From Nocardia harenae NBRC 108248 (GTDB taxonomy: Bacteria > Actinomycetota > Actinomycetes > Mycobacteriales > Mycobacteriaceae): a DNA stretch of 64,000 bases. Each line of letters opens with the position of its first letter. The stretch's first letter is position 1. The stretch is taken from assembly GCF_001612885.1 (NCBI RefSeq), contig NZ_BDBH01000012.1:219318-283317 (forward strand), in the 5' to 3' direction. Below are positions 52,547 through 61,031 of this stretch, piece by piece. A program made the translations under genes and the position numbers. The notes below the pieces were generated by a model that made no database searches, was not told the origin of the DNA, and was given only the letters and a program-made list of their open reading frames with translations.

Positions 52547-53193
52547 CGGCTGGTCGGCACCACGTCCAGCTCGCGGTCGGCGCCGAAGGTGGCGACGCTG
52601 CGCAGCATCAGGGCGGTGCGGCGGTGCAGCTCGGCCTCGTCGCCGCCGCTGCCGTAGAAGGCGTGCGGGTCGGTGAGCGCCTCGATCGGGAAGAGCTCCT
52701 CGACGATCGCCGCGATCTCCGGCGCGCCATCGGTGGCCGGGGCGAGCACCCGGTTCTGCACATAGCCGAAGGTGGCCTGGGTCTCGATGGCGACCGCGGT
52801 GTGCTGATCCAGCCACGCGGCGCGCCAGTCGTCGTAGGGCAACTCGGCGGGGCGGCGGAGGAAGGCGATATCGGCCAGCCCCGGCGCCCGCTCGCCGAGC
52901 GGCGTCTCCGGCGGCGGCAGCGGCAGGTGCTCCTCGACCCACCAGCCCGCGACCCGCTCGGCGAAACCGGTGAGCACGGCGGTGACCCGCGCCCCGGCGG
53001 CCTCGTCCGGGACATGCGTCGCCACCACCGCCGCCACCGGTTCGTCGAAGGTGGTGAGCCGCAGCAGCGCACCGGCCACGGCGGCGTCGGCGAGGTTCAC
53101 CTGGATCCGGGTGGCCCCGGCCGAGCGCAGCCCGGTCACTGCCGCGTCGCCGAGCAGCTCGCCGGGGCCCCACAGGGCGTGCACCAGCTTCAT
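52531..53193 (-). CDS. EthD-like tandem alpha/beta-barrel protein
   Basis: A 220-residue protein that looks like two ferredoxin-like EthD/stress-response barrel units. The first runs from MKLVHALWGPG to about residue 110, and the second contains LPYDDWRAAWLDQHTAVAIETQATFGYVQNRVL (quoted in part), typical of dimeric alpha-beta barrels. Family members assist degradation of ethers or polyketides or have unknown roles. ATG 53193 has AGGAAG upstream; two GTG codons precede it in frame. It diverges from a tetR gene across a region with TetR-type palindromes, suggesting direct repression. Confidence 0.7.
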   Translation of the reverse strand: MKLVHALWGPGELLGDAAVTGLRSAGATRIQVNLADAAVAGALLRLTTFDEPVAAVVATHVPDEAAGARVTAVLTGFAERVAGWWVEEHLPLPPPETPLGERAPGLADIAFLRRPAELPYDDWRAAWLDQHTAVAIETQATFGYVQNRVLAPATDGAPEIAAIVEELFPIEALTDPHAFYGSGGDEAELHRRTALMLRSVATFGADRELDVVPTSRYVLA

Positions 53194-53206
53194 CGTCACC
53201 ACTTCC

Positions 53207-53285
53207 TGAAACGTGTTACAGTTCGGTGGCAGCTTAGCCGCGGAGACGACGATGGGTAACGCGGTTACCAGGTAACGAAGTTACC
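53207..53285. promoter_or_regulatory. TetR-type operators between the EthD-like gene and tetR
   Basis: Two perfect 15-base palindromes lie in tandem one base apart: GGTAACGCGGTTACC (53255-53269) and GGTAACGAAGTTACC (53271-53285). A degenerate third site, TGAAACGTGTTACA, is at 53207-53220 near the EthD-like start. The last palindrome ends two bases before the tetR ATG, so tetR mRNA may be leaderless. Confidence 0.8.
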
Positions 53286-53287
53286 GT

Positions 53288-53887
53288 ATGGGTGTGGCGA
53301 GAGGGCAGGACACCGAGGCGCACCGGCAGATCGTGTCGGTGGTGCTGGAGCTGCTGCAGACAGAGGGGTACGACGCGGTCCAGCTGCGGGTGGTGGCCAA
53401 GCGCGCGCACGTCTCGCTGACCACCGTCTACAAGCTCTTCGCCACCAGGGACGAGCTGATCGTGCGCGCCATTCAGGACTGGATGGCGGACGAGGCATAC
53501 GCCGAGCTCGAACCCGCCCCGCCCGGGGAGGCCACCCGCGACTCGCTCATGCGGGTGCTGCGCGTCGTCTTCGAGCCGTGGGAGCGGCAGCCCCGGATGC
53601 TGGAGGCCTACCACTACGCGCGGCAGGGGCCGTGCGGGCACCTGCTGGACGAGCAGGGGCTGACCGTGCTGCTCCCGGTGATCGCCGACGCCGTCCAGAA
53701 TCTGGATCCCGGCTACCTCGAGGACGTCGCGGTGATCCTCGGCAATGTGGTGCTCTCGCTGATCGGGCGGTTCGCCACCGGCGCGGTGGAGATCTCCACC
53801 ATCCTGCCGACGCTGGAGCGCGCGGTGTACCGGCTCACCGCCGACAACGCGGCGGAGGCGGCGGGGAGCCCGGCCTGCGCCGGGTAG
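53288..53887 (+). CDS. TetR-family transcriptional regulator
   Basis: A 199-residue TetR-type repressor. The N-terminal helix-turn-helix is LLQTEGYDAVQLRVVAKRAHVSLTTVYKLFATRDELI, quoted here only as VVAKRAHVSLTTVYKLF. The C-terminal ligand domain is variable, with the KstR-like pattern FEPWERQPRMLEAYHYARQGP. It likely binds the palindromes directly upstream and represses itself and the divergent EthD-like gene. No ribosome-binding site precedes the ATG because the operator occupies that place. Confidence 0.9.
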   Translation: MGVARGQDTEAHRQIVSVVLELLQTEGYDAVQLRVVAKRAHVSLTTVYKLFATRDELIVRAIQDWMADEAYAELEPAPPGEATRDSLMRVLRVVFEPWERQPRMLEAYHYARQGPCGHLLDEQGLTVLLPVIADAVQNLDPGYLEDVAVILGNVVLSLIGRFATGAVEISTILPTLERAVYRLTADNAAEAAGSPACAG

Positions 53888-53984
53888 CCGGGATTCGCGC
53901 ACGCTGAGCGCAACCGTTCCGCGAGTTCGGCATCGGCCCCTAGATTCCGGGGATCACCTGATGTCGAGTCCGAGGAGGAACCTG

Positions 53985-54971
53985 ATGACGGCCGTGGCGC
54001 CCCTTCCCCGCGCAGCGCTGACCCGGGGCGACCTGCCGGTCCTCGATATCCGCAAGGTCGGCGGAGCGCTCGGCGCCGAGGTGCGCGGGCTCACCCTCGG
54101 CGCGGAGCTCGACGATGCCACCGCCACCGCCGTGCAGGTGGCGCTCGCCGAGCACCAGGTGCTCTTCTTCCGCGACCAGCACCACCTGGACCGGGAATCG
54201 CAGTGGGAGGCGGCCGCACGGCTCGGCACCCCCACCGAGCCGCACCCGACCGTGAAGTCGCGCGGCGCGCTGCTGCTGGAGCTGGAGGGCGCCGCCAACG
54301 CCTGGCACTCCGACGTCACCTTCGTGGACCGGGTGCCGAAGGCCTCGCTGCTGCGCGCCGTCACCCTCCCGCCCTATGGCGGCAGCACGGTCTGGGCCTC
54401 GACCACCGCCGCCTACGACGCGCTGCCCGCCCCGCTCCAGGTGCTCGCCGAGGAGCTGTGGGCGCTGCACACCAACCGCTACGACTACGCCGAGCACGGC
54501 CGGGAGAGCAACTACGGGGAGAACGCCTACTACCGGGAGTTCACCAGCGAGCGCTTCGAGACCAGGCATCCCGTGGTGCGGCTCCACCCGGAGACCGGCC
54601 GCAAGTCGCTGGTGCTCGGGCAGTTCGTGCAGCACCTGCTCGACGTCTCGCCGCGCGACTCGCGGGCCCTGCTCGACCTGCTCCAGCACCGGATCATCCG
54701 GCTGGAGAACACGGTCCGCTGGGACTGGCGCAACGGCGACGTCGCGCTCTGGGACAACCGCGCCACCCAGCACTACGGCGTCGCCGACTTCGGCGAGCAC
54801 CGCAGGCAGCTGCACCGGGTGACGCTGGCCGGGGACATCCCGGTCGACGTCCGCGGCAGGCGCAGCACGACCGTCGCGGGTGATCCGGACAGCTACTCGC
54901 CGGTGGTCGCCGCGCCGGTGCTGCCCGGCGTCGGTGCGCCGTCGCTGCCGGAGCCGGCCGGCCTCCGCTAG
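53985..54971 (+). CDS. TauD/TfdA-family alpha-ketoglutarate-dependent dioxygenase
   Basis: A 328-residue Fe(II)/2-oxoglutarate dioxygenase of the taurine dioxygenase family. The facial triad is visible as His-x-Asp in NAWHSDVTFVD and a distal His in HRRQLHRVTLAGD; the 2-oxoglutarate Arg lies just beyond it. WDNRATQHYGVADFG is a family segment. ATG 53985 follows GAGGAGG; an ATG at 53961 adds eight residues. Relatives oxidise sulfonates, sulfate esters or other substrates, and the true one is not deducible. A binding lipoprotein gene follows 37 bases later. Confidence 0.9.
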   Translation: MTAVAPLPRAALTRGDLPVLDIRKVGGALGAEVRGLTLGAELDDATATAVQVALAEHQVLFFRDQHHLDRESQWEAAARLGTPTEPHPTVKSRGALLLELEGAANAWHSDVTFVDRVPKASLLRAVTLPPYGGSTVWASTTAAYDALPAPLQVLAEELWALHTNRYDYAEHGRESNYGENAYYREFTSERFETRHPVVRLHPETGRKSLVLGQFVQHLLDVSPRDSRALLDLLQHRIIRLENTVRWDWRNGDVALWDNRATQHYGVADFGEHRRQLHRVTLAGDIPVDVRGRRSTTVAGDPDSYSPVVAAPVLPGVGAPSLPEPAGLR

Positions 54972-55008
54972 GCTCGGAACGCCACTGGAGGACCGGAGGG
55001 CAGCCACG

Positions 55009-55992
55009 ATGCGCCGACGCAGAATCCTCGCGCCGTTCGTCGGCGCGCTCGCCGCAGTGATCGTCGTGTGTACCGGCTGCGGCCTGCAGGCCGGTTCCAC
55101 CCTGCCGTTCGACGTCGGCCCGGCCGGCATCGCCGCCGACGAGGGGCTGGCGGGCGTCGAGCTCACGGTGGGCTCCAAGGAGTTCACCGAGCAGGTCATT
55201 CTCGGCTACATCCTGGCCTTCTCGCTGCAGGCGGCAGGCGCCGACGTGCGCGACCTCACCGCTATCGTCGGCTCGCGCAGCACCAGGGACGCGCAGATCA
55301 CCGGGCAGGTCGACCTCACCTACGAGTACACCGGCAACGGCTGGATCAACTACCTCGGCCACGAGAACCCGCTCCAGGACCCGCGGGAGCAGTTCGTCGC
55401 GGTGCGCGACGAGGACATCGCGGCGAACGGCATGGACTGGGTCGCGCTCGCGCCCATGGACAACACCTACGCGCTCGCCGCCTCGCGGGCCGTGGTCGAG
55501 CGCACCGGGGTGACCACGCTCTCGCAGTACGCCGAGCTGGCGAAGCGCGACCCGGCGGCCGCGCGCACCTGCGTGGACACCGAGTTCAACGTGCGCAGGG
55601 ACGGCTACCCCGGCATGGCGGCGGCCTACGGCTTCGACCCGAACGCGGTGCCGCGCTCGGTGCTGCAGACCGGCATCATCTACAACTCCACCGCGGCGGG
55701 CACCGACTGCCCGTTCGGCGAGGTGTACACCACCGACGGCCGGGTCAAGGGGCTGGACCTGGTGGTGCTCACCGACGACCTCGGCTTCTTCCCGCACTAC
55801 AACCCGGCGGTGACGCTGCCGGTGGCGCTGGCCGCGAAGTACCCGCAGATCGAGCGGATCATGACGCCGGTCTCCGCGGCGCTCACCAACGACGAGATCA
55901 CCGAGCTGAACCGCCGGGTCGACGTGGCGGGCGAGGACCCGGCCGACGTCGCGCGGGACTGGTTGCGGGACCGGGGATTCGTCGCCGCGTGA
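55009..55992 (+). CDS. Glycine betaine/choline-type ABC substrate-binding lipoprotein
   Basis: A 327-residue extracytoplasmic binding protein of the OpuAC/ProX family. The signal peptide ends at a lipobox VVCTGCGL. The mature start LTVGSKEFTEQVILGYILAFSL and LTYEYTGNGWINYLG are family hallmarks (quoted in part). Relatives bind glycine betaine, choline or carnitine. No permease or ATPase gene lies next to it, so it is an orphan unless its partners are elsewhere. It probably shares a transcript with the TauD gene. Confidence 0.9.
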   Translation: MRRRRILAPFVGALAAVIVVCTGCGLQAGSTLPFDVGPAGIAADEGLAGVELTVGSKEFTEQVILGYILAFSLQAAGADVRDLTAIVGSRSTRDAQITGQVDLTYEYTGNGWINYLGHENPLQDPREQFVAVRDEDIAANGMDWVALAPMDNTYALAASRAVVERTGVTTLSQYAELAKRDPAAARTCVDTEFNVRRDGYPGMAAAYGFDPNAVPRSVLQTGIIYNSTAAGTDCPFGEVYTTDGRVKGLDLVVLTDDLGFFPHYNPAVTLPVALAAKYPQIERIMTPVSAALTNDEITELNRRVDVAGEDPADVARDWLRDRGFVAA

Positions 55993-56004
55993 GCCGGCCC
56001 GCCG

Positions 56005-57000
56005 TCACCGGAGCGGCGGCCAGAACTCCGGCTCGGGCAGTGGCCTGCGCAGTGCGGTGACCGCGATGCGGGCCGCCTCGGCGATGGCGGCGTCGACCGC
56101 AGGGAGCACCGGCTCGGCCCGCGCGGCGCGGGTGAAGACCGCGACCGCCACCGGGTGCTCGCCGGGGAACTCGACCACCGCCGCCTCGTTGCGAATGGTG
56201 CCGATGGTCCCGGTTTTGCCCGCCACCGCGACCCCGCGGTGCGGGAAGGCGGCGGCGATCCGGTGCGGCCACACCTGTTTGCGCATGACTGACTGGACGA
56301 AGGCCGTCTGCCCCGGCGAGAGCACCGCGCCCGCCCAGACCGCGCGCAGCAGCCGGGTCGTCTCCTCGGGGGTGGTGGCGCTGGTGAAGGCCGGGTCGTA
56401 GGCCGAGACCGACCATGCCTCGTCCAGGTCGGCGAGGGCGGCGAAGGCCTCGGCGGTGCTGTGCGTGTCGGTATCGCGGATCAGGGCGCGGTGCAGGTCG
56501 GCGGTGCCGCCGACGATCCGGGTCGCGGTGAGCCCGAGCTCGTCCAGCAGGGCGTGCAGCGCGCCGATGCCGAGCTCGCCGAGCAGGACGTCGGCGGCGG
56601 CATTGTCGGAGACGGTCATCATGGAGGTGGCGAGATCGCGGCGGCTCAGCGTCACCGGATCGTGCAGGGCGGCAAGGCCGGTCGGGCCGGTGGTGCACTC
56701 CGCCGGGTCGACGGTGAGCCGCGCGGCCGGGTCGATCCGGCCCTCGTCCACCGCGCGGCAGAAGGCGAGGACCAGCGGCAGCTTGTAGACCGAGGCGGTG
56801 ACCACCCGTTCGGTGCCGCGCACCGTGATCTCGTCGGCCGAGTCGTCGCAGCGGCGGGCGTGCAGCCAGCCGGTGCAGCCCGCGTCCGCGAAGACCGCGC
56901 GGATGCGGTGCGCGGCATCTGAGTCGGCGCGCTGCGTGGCCACCGCGCCCGTGCGCTGCGGTGAGTTTTCGCGTAAGTGGCGCGACGTCTTGTCGCTCAT
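56005..57000 (-). CDS. Class A beta-lactamase-related serine hydrolase
   Basis: A 331-residue serine hydrolase of the beta-lactamase fold. The SxxK motif is SVYKLP, SDN is in VSDNAAADVLL and KTG in AGKTGTIG. The class A omega-loop motif E-x-x-L-N is not visible, so efficient beta-lactam deacylation is doubtful. No signal peptide is apparent: the N-terminus is polar and Arg-rich, unusual for an enzyme of the periplasmic side. Its ATG overlaps the stop of the upstream lysR gene by four bases, placing it under the same promoter and linking it to the divergent true beta-lactamase. Confidence 0.82.
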   Translation of the reverse strand: MSDKTSRHLRENSPQRTGAVATQRADSDAAHRIRAVFADAGCTGWLHARRCDDSADEITVRGTERVVTASVYKLPLVLAFCRAVDEGRIDPAARLTVDPAECTTGPTGLAALHDPVTLSRRDLATSMMTVSDNAAADVLLGELGIGALHALLDELGLTATRIVGGTADLHRALIRDTDTHSTAEAFAALADLDEAWSVSAYDPAFTSATTPEETTRLLRAVWAGAVLSPGQTAFVQSVMRKQVWPHRIAAAFPHRGVAVAGKTGTIGTIRNEAAVVEFPGEHPVAVAVFTRAARAEPVLPAVDAAIAEAARIAVTALRRPLPEPEFWPPLR

Positions 57001-57869
57001 CGCAGCCGCTCGCGGAAGAGCACGCCGTCCAGGGCGGCGGCGGCCGCCTCGGCACCGGGGCGGTGGATCACCCGGACCCGCAGCGCCACCGCCTCCGGCG
57101 CCAGCCGCAACCAGGCCACGCCCGGCGTCTCGACCGGCGGCTGCGCGCTGAAGCCGAAGCCTGCGCCCGCGGCCACCGCGGCGAGCAGGGCGCGGTCGTC
57201 CTCGGCGGTACGCAGCGGGACGTCGAGGCCGCGTTCCCGGAGCAGGTCGCGGGCGGCGTCGTGCGCGGGCGGGTTCCCGGCCCGCGCGGGGGTGAGGAAC
57301 GGCAGCCCGGCCAGCATGGCGAAGGCGGGACGCTCGGCGGCCGCGCTGCGGTGGTCGCGCGGGACCGCCACGGCGCGCGGCAGTTTCACCACCGGACCCG
57401 CGACCACGCCGTCCACCAGCGCCGGGTGCTCGAGCACCGCGGCATCACAGGCGCCGGAGCGGACCTGTGCCACCAGGTCGACGGTGCTGCCGGTCACCGT
57501 CACCACCGATGGCGCCTCCGGTGCCGCGCGCAGCGCCGCCACGCAGGCGGTGACCAGGGTGGGCGGCAGCGCGGGGACGGCGCCCCAGCGCACGCTGCCC
57601 CTGGTGCGCGCGATCCGCGCGGCCTCGGCGCGCAGCAGGTCGGCATCGTCCACCAGCAGCCGGGCGCGGGGGAGAAGCCCGGTGCCAGCGGCGGTGAGCA
57701 CGGCGCCCCGCGGTGTGCGCCGGATCAGCTCGACCCCCAGGTGCCGCTCCAGCCTGCGCAGCCCCTGGGAGAGCGGGGGCTGCGTCATGTCGAGCGCGGC
57801 GGCGGCGCGGCCGAAGTGCCCCTCGTCCGCGACCGCGACGAAGAACCGGAGGTGGCGGAGCAGATCCAT
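56997..57869 (-). CDS. LysR-family regulator of the beta-lactamase locus
   Basis: A 290-residue LysR-type regulator. The helix-turn-helix region is FFVAVADEGHFGRAAAAL followed by MTQPPLSQGLRRLERHLGVELIRRT (quoted in part). The inducer domain includes VRWGAVPALPPTLV and a C-terminal VRVIHRPG. ATG 57869 has AGGG close upstream; ATG 57878 is an alternative. It is divergent from the class A beta-lactamase gene with 168 bases between, and a perfect inverted repeat sits there. This is the ampR-bla layout. Its stop overlaps the start of the second serine hydrolase. Confidence 0.88.
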   Translation of the reverse strand: MDLLRHLRFFVAVADEGHFGRAAAALDMTQPPLSQGLRRLERHLGVELIRRTPRGAVLTAAGTGLLPRARLLVDDADLLRAEAARIARTRGSVRWGAVPALPPTLVTACVAALRAAPEAPSVVTVTGSTVDLVAQVRSGACDAAVLEHPALVDGVVAGPVVKLPRAVAVPRDHRSAAAERPAFAMLAGLPFLTPARAGNPPAHDAARDLLRERGLDVPLRTAEDDRALLAAVAAGAGFGFSAQPPVETPGVAWLRLAPEAVALRVRVIHRPGAEAAAAALDGVLFRERLR

Positions 57870-57945
57870 GCCCTGCATTGAAGCAGTGGCCGTCCCCGCT
57901 GCTCGGCCGCCCGGGCCCACGCGATCGCGCGACTGGTCCGAATCG

Positions 57946-57965
57946 TCACCGCTGACCTGCGGTGA
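57946..57965. promoter_or_regulatory. LysR-type inverted repeat between lysR and bla
   Basis: TCACCGC-n6-GCGGTGA, perfect seven-base arms, 77 bases from the lysR start and 73 bases from the bla start. Size and place fit the activator-binding site of a LysR-type regulator acting on both genes. Confidence 0.65.
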
Positions 57966-58037
57966 TATCCGGCGCGACCGGCCCGCGCCGCCCCCGCGTA
58001 TTGGCCCGCACCCGTCCTCCGGTGCTTCGCTGACGCC

Positions 58038-58958
58038 GTGACCGACCCTTACCCGCTCCACCGCCCGAGCCGCCGCGGCTTCCTCGCCACCGTCCTCGCT
58101 GCCGGTGCGCTCGCCGCCTGCGGCACCGAACCCCAGCCGGCGCCCCCGGCACCGGCCCCGGACACCTCGCCGCTGGACAGTGCGCTCGCCGCGATCCAGG
58201 ACCGCCACTCCGTGCGCGTCGCGCTGTACGCCCGCTACCGCGACCGCACCGTCGCGCACCGCGCGAGCGAACCCATCGCCATGTGCTCCACCTTCAAGGC
58301 GTACGCGGCCGCGGCGATCCTGCGCCTGGAGTCCGAGGGCGCCCTCCGCCTGGACGAGACCGTCCCGGTGCGCCCTGCCGACATCGTGGTGAACTCCCCG
58401 ATCACCGAGGCCGCGCAGGGCACCGACCTCAGCTACGCGCAGCTCTGCGCGGCCGCGCTCACCCGCAGCGACAACACCGCGGGCAACCTCCTGCTGCGCC
58501 GGATCGGCGGCCCGGCCGCGCTCACCGCCTTCGCCCGCACGCTCGGCGACCGCGCCACCCGCCTGGAGCGCTGGGAACCCGATCTCAACCTCGCCGAGCG
58601 CGACACCCTCGCCGACACCACCACCGCCGACGGCCTGGCCACCGGCTACGCCGCCCTGCTCCTCGGCACCGCCCTGCCCCCGGCGCAGCGCCGCACCCTG
58701 ACCGACTGGATGGCCGCGAGCACCACCTCCGCCCGCCGCATCCGCGCGGCGCTCCCTCCCGGCTGGACCGCCGCGGACAAGACCGGCGGCGGCAACTACG
58801 GCACGGTCAACGACGCCGGCGTGCTGTGGTCCCCGGACGGCACCCCGCTGCTGCTGGTGCTGCTCACCGACAGCACCACCGGTGACCCCGCCGTCACCCC
58901 GGCCGACGCCGCGCTCGCCGAGGCGACCACCGCCGTCCTCACCGCGCTCACCCCCTGA
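58038..58958 (+). CDS. bla: Class A beta-lactamase, lipidated
   Basis: A 306-residue serine beta-lactamase. The N-terminus has twin arginines (SRRGFLATVL) and a lipobox LAAC, predicting Tat export and lipid attachment. All class A motifs are present: Ser84-Thr-Phe-Lys87 in MCSTFKAY, Ser144-Asp-Asn in RSDNTAGN, Glu180 in EPDLN and Lys248-Thr-Gly in ADKTGGGN. A Cys directly before the active Ser is also seen in carbenicillinase-like and Nocardia enzymes. It hydrolyses penicillins and probably some cephalosporins. Start GTG 58038. A divergent lysR and an inverted repeat suggest inducible expression. Confidence 0.93.
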   Translation: MTDPYPLHRPSRRGFLATVLAAGALAACGTEPQPAPPAPAPDTSPLDSALAAIQDRHSVRVALYARYRDRTVAHRASEPIAMCSTFKAYAAAAILRLESEGALRLDETVPVRPADIVVNSPITEAAQGTDLSYAQLCAAALTRSDNTAGNLLLRRIGGPAALTAFARTLGDRATRLERWEPDLNLAERDTLADTTTADGLATGYAALLLGTALPPAQRRTLTDWMAASTTSARRIRAALPPGWTAADKTGGGNYGTVNDAGVLWSPDGTPLLLVLLTDSTTGDPAVTPADAALAEATTAVLTALTP

Positions 58959-59338
58959 GCTCGTCGCGCGAATCGGGGGACGCCGGCCGCCGCATTGATC
59001 GATCCGGCCCCGCGCGAGTCGATTTCGCGCCGGACGGCCCGCGGCGCGGCCGGGTACCGCGAGCTCCACGCGGGTGCGACGCCGTCCCGGCAGGGAATGC
59101 TCGCGCACGTGGGATCGCGCCGCGGAGGGTATGTTGCACGCACCACGGCCGCCGTGCCGGGGCAGAGGACACGCCGGGATGTGCTGCACTTAGGTGCATT
59201 TGCAATGTTGCGTTCTTGCATCGGTGAGAGCATGATCCGTGTCACCCGACGGGTGACCGTGGCGACCGCGACGAGGGAACGAGAGCCGATCATGGGCCAG
59301 CGCGCAGCAGTGGTGACGGGTGAGCGGGGGGTGCTCCG
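58959..59338. other. Intergenic region, 380 bases
   Basis: No convincing gene is seen. The second half is relatively AT-rich for this genome and contains TGCAC-n4-GTGCA at 59185-59198. A short frame from ATG 59232 would end by overlapping the GTG at 59339 by four bases, so a leader peptide is possible but unsupported. It is probably the promoter region of the DUF4254 gene. Confidence 0.4.
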
Positions 59339-59782
59339 GTGAGCGCCCCCACGGTCGGCGGGCTGCCGACCGCGCCACAGTTGTTGTCCGCGTTCCAGGG
59401 CCGCCGGATGAGCGAGCGCGAGCCGTTCCGCTCCGCGCACGCCCTGGCCGACCTGCACGAACGCCGCCTAGGGCTGGGTGATCCCGGCGCTGTGGCCGAG
59501 CTGGACGCGCGCCGCGGCGCCCTGGTGGAGCTGATCGACGAGTGGATCGCGCGGGAGGCGCCGGAGCACCGCGACGGGGCCGCGCTGCACACCGAGACGC
59601 TCGGCGCGGTGGTGGATCGGATGGCGCGCAGCTGGGTTGCCGCGAACCAGGCGATCGATGCCGAGGGCGCGCGCAGCGACAAGACCCATAAACACTGGTA
59701 CCACCTGGCCGAGCTGGTCGACGGGTACACCGATCTGGTGACCGATGTGGCGGGTGGGCGCAGGCGGTTGCCGGGGCAGTGA
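59339..59782 (+). CDS. DUF4254 family protein, copy 1
   Basis: A 147-residue protein of the DUF4254 family, unknown function, all-alpha. The core LHTETLGAVVDRMARSWVAANQA is shared with the protein at 61687-62181, as is the terminal GGRRRLPGQ, each quoted below 25 residues in part: LHTETLGAVVDRMAR and RRRLPG. The start is GTG. It is convergent with a DAO-type oxidoreductase gene 14 bases away. Nothing indicates secretion or membrane attachment. Confidence 0.82.
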   Translation: MSAPTVGGLPTAPQLLSAFQGRRMSEREPFRSAHALADLHERRLGLGDPGAVAELDARRGALVELIDEWIAREAPEHRDGAALHTETLGAVVDRMARSWVAANQAIDAEGARSDKTHKHWYHLAELVDGYTDLVTDVAGGRRRLPGQ

Positions 59783-59795
59783 ATCGGGCGAAGCG

Positions 59796-60887
59796 CTAGA
59801 GCCCGAGGTCGTCCGCGGCGGCCTCCGCGACCGCGGGAGCCAGGAGCGTGGCGTCCGGTCCGGCGCTGCCGAGCACCAGGATTCGGCCGCTCGGCGCTCT
59901 CCACGGCCCGCTCTCGACGGCGGTGGTGACCTCCGCCCAGCGCCCGTGCACGGTGAGTTCGGTATCGCACAGCTCGCCGGTGACGGTGAGCAGGTGCTCG
60001 GCCGCGGGCTCGGCGAGCTCCGCCGGGAACGGCTCGGGCTCGGCGGTGGCGCCGAGCGTCAGCCCGCCGTCCAGCCGGGGGACCGCGAGTACGTGCATGC
60101 CGAACTCGGCGGCGGCCGCGGTCTGCGCCTGCTCCGCCGCCAGCCGCGCGACCGGCTCGGCCGGGTAGCCGGGGCGGTGCCGGAACTGATCGCCATCGGC
60201 GAGAACGGCGTTCGGCCGGAGTTCGAGCGGCCCGGTGCGCAGCCGCTGGGCACGGACCAGCGGCGCCTGCCCGGCTCCGGTGAGCTCCCTGGCCAGGGCA
60301 TCGAGCCCGGGGCCGGGGCAGAGCAGTGCGACGTCGGCGGCGAGCGCGGAGCCGTCGTCGGCCCGGATCAGCACCCCGTCGGCGGTCTCGACGAGGGCGC
60401 GGGCCAGGCAGTTTCGTGCGGTGAAGCGGCCGGTCCCGGCCGCGTGGGCGCGGAGCGCGGGCACGGTCTGGTGCGGGGTGAGCACGGCATCGGCGCCGCA
60501 GTGCAGCCCGGCGAGCAGCGGCCCGCGCAGCGCCGGTTCCAGCGCGCGCACCCGCTCCGGCTCCAGCAGTGTGAGCTCCCGCTCGGCGGCGTCGCCCGCA
60601 GCCGCCGCCGCCTCGGCGACGGCCAGCTCGGCGCGCGTCCGCGCCACCGTGATCGACCCGCTCAGCCGGAACCCGATCCCGGGCACCAGGCCGCCGAGCT
60701 CCCGCCACAGGAGCACCGAATGCGCGGCGCGTCCCAGGTCCGTCGCGGCCGCCGAACCGGCGCGCAGCGCGCCGGAGCCCGCGATCGGCGCCCCGTCGTC
60801 CAGGTGCGTGACGGTGTGCCCGCGCCGCACCGCGGTCCAGGCGTGCACCGCCGCTGGCACCCCGCCGCCGATGATCACCACTCGCAC
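59796..60887 (-). CDS. FAD-dependent oxidoreductase (DAO family)
   Basis: A 363-residue flavoprotein of the D-amino-acid oxidase-like family. GTG 60887 places the FAD-binding motif VRVVIIGGGVPAAVHAW at the N-terminus; the usual GxGxxG reads GGGVPA. Other parts are an internal substrate domain and a C-terminal GRILVLGSAGPDATLLAPAVAE that contacts FAD. The substrate could be an amino acid or amine but is unknown. It is divergent from the hypothetical gene at 61032. A longer frame upstream is open but has no domain content. Confidence 0.82.
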   Translation of the reverse strand: MRVVIIGGGVPAAVHAWTAVRRGHTVTHLDDGAPIAGSGALRAGSAAATDLGRAAHSVLLWRELGGLVPGIGFRLSGSITVARTRAELAVAEAAAAAGDAAERELTLLEPERVRALEPALRGPLLAGLHCGADAVLTPHQTVPALRAHAAGTGRFTARNCLARALVETADGVLIRADDGSALAADVALLCPGPGLDALARELTGAGQAPLVRAQRLRTGPLELRPNAVLADGDQFRHRPGYPAEPVARLAAEQAQTAAAAEFGMHVLAVPRLDGGLTLGATAEPEPFPAELAEPAAEHLLTVTGELCDTELTVHGRWAEVTTAVESGPWRAPSGRILVLGSAGPDATLLAPAVAEAAADDLGL

Positions 60888-61031
60888 GAGCTGCCATTCT
60901 GCGCGCTCGCGGTACGCCGAGGTGGCGCGGGTATGAACGGCGGTTGTCCGCGAACGCCGAATGTGCGCCGGGCACAACCCCGCTGGTAACGTTCGGCTGG
61001 CCGAGCACGGCACGCGGGCCAAGGAGACGCA

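Noticed and set aside
57000..59189. Upstream extension of the lysR frame beyond 57878
   Set aside because: It would run antisense through the complete class A beta-lactamase gene; the LysR domain begins at 57869.
58995..59342. 115-codon plus-strand frame before the DUF4254 gene
   Set aside because: No ribosome-binding site or domain; only the possible short leader from 59232 was kept, as a weak idea.
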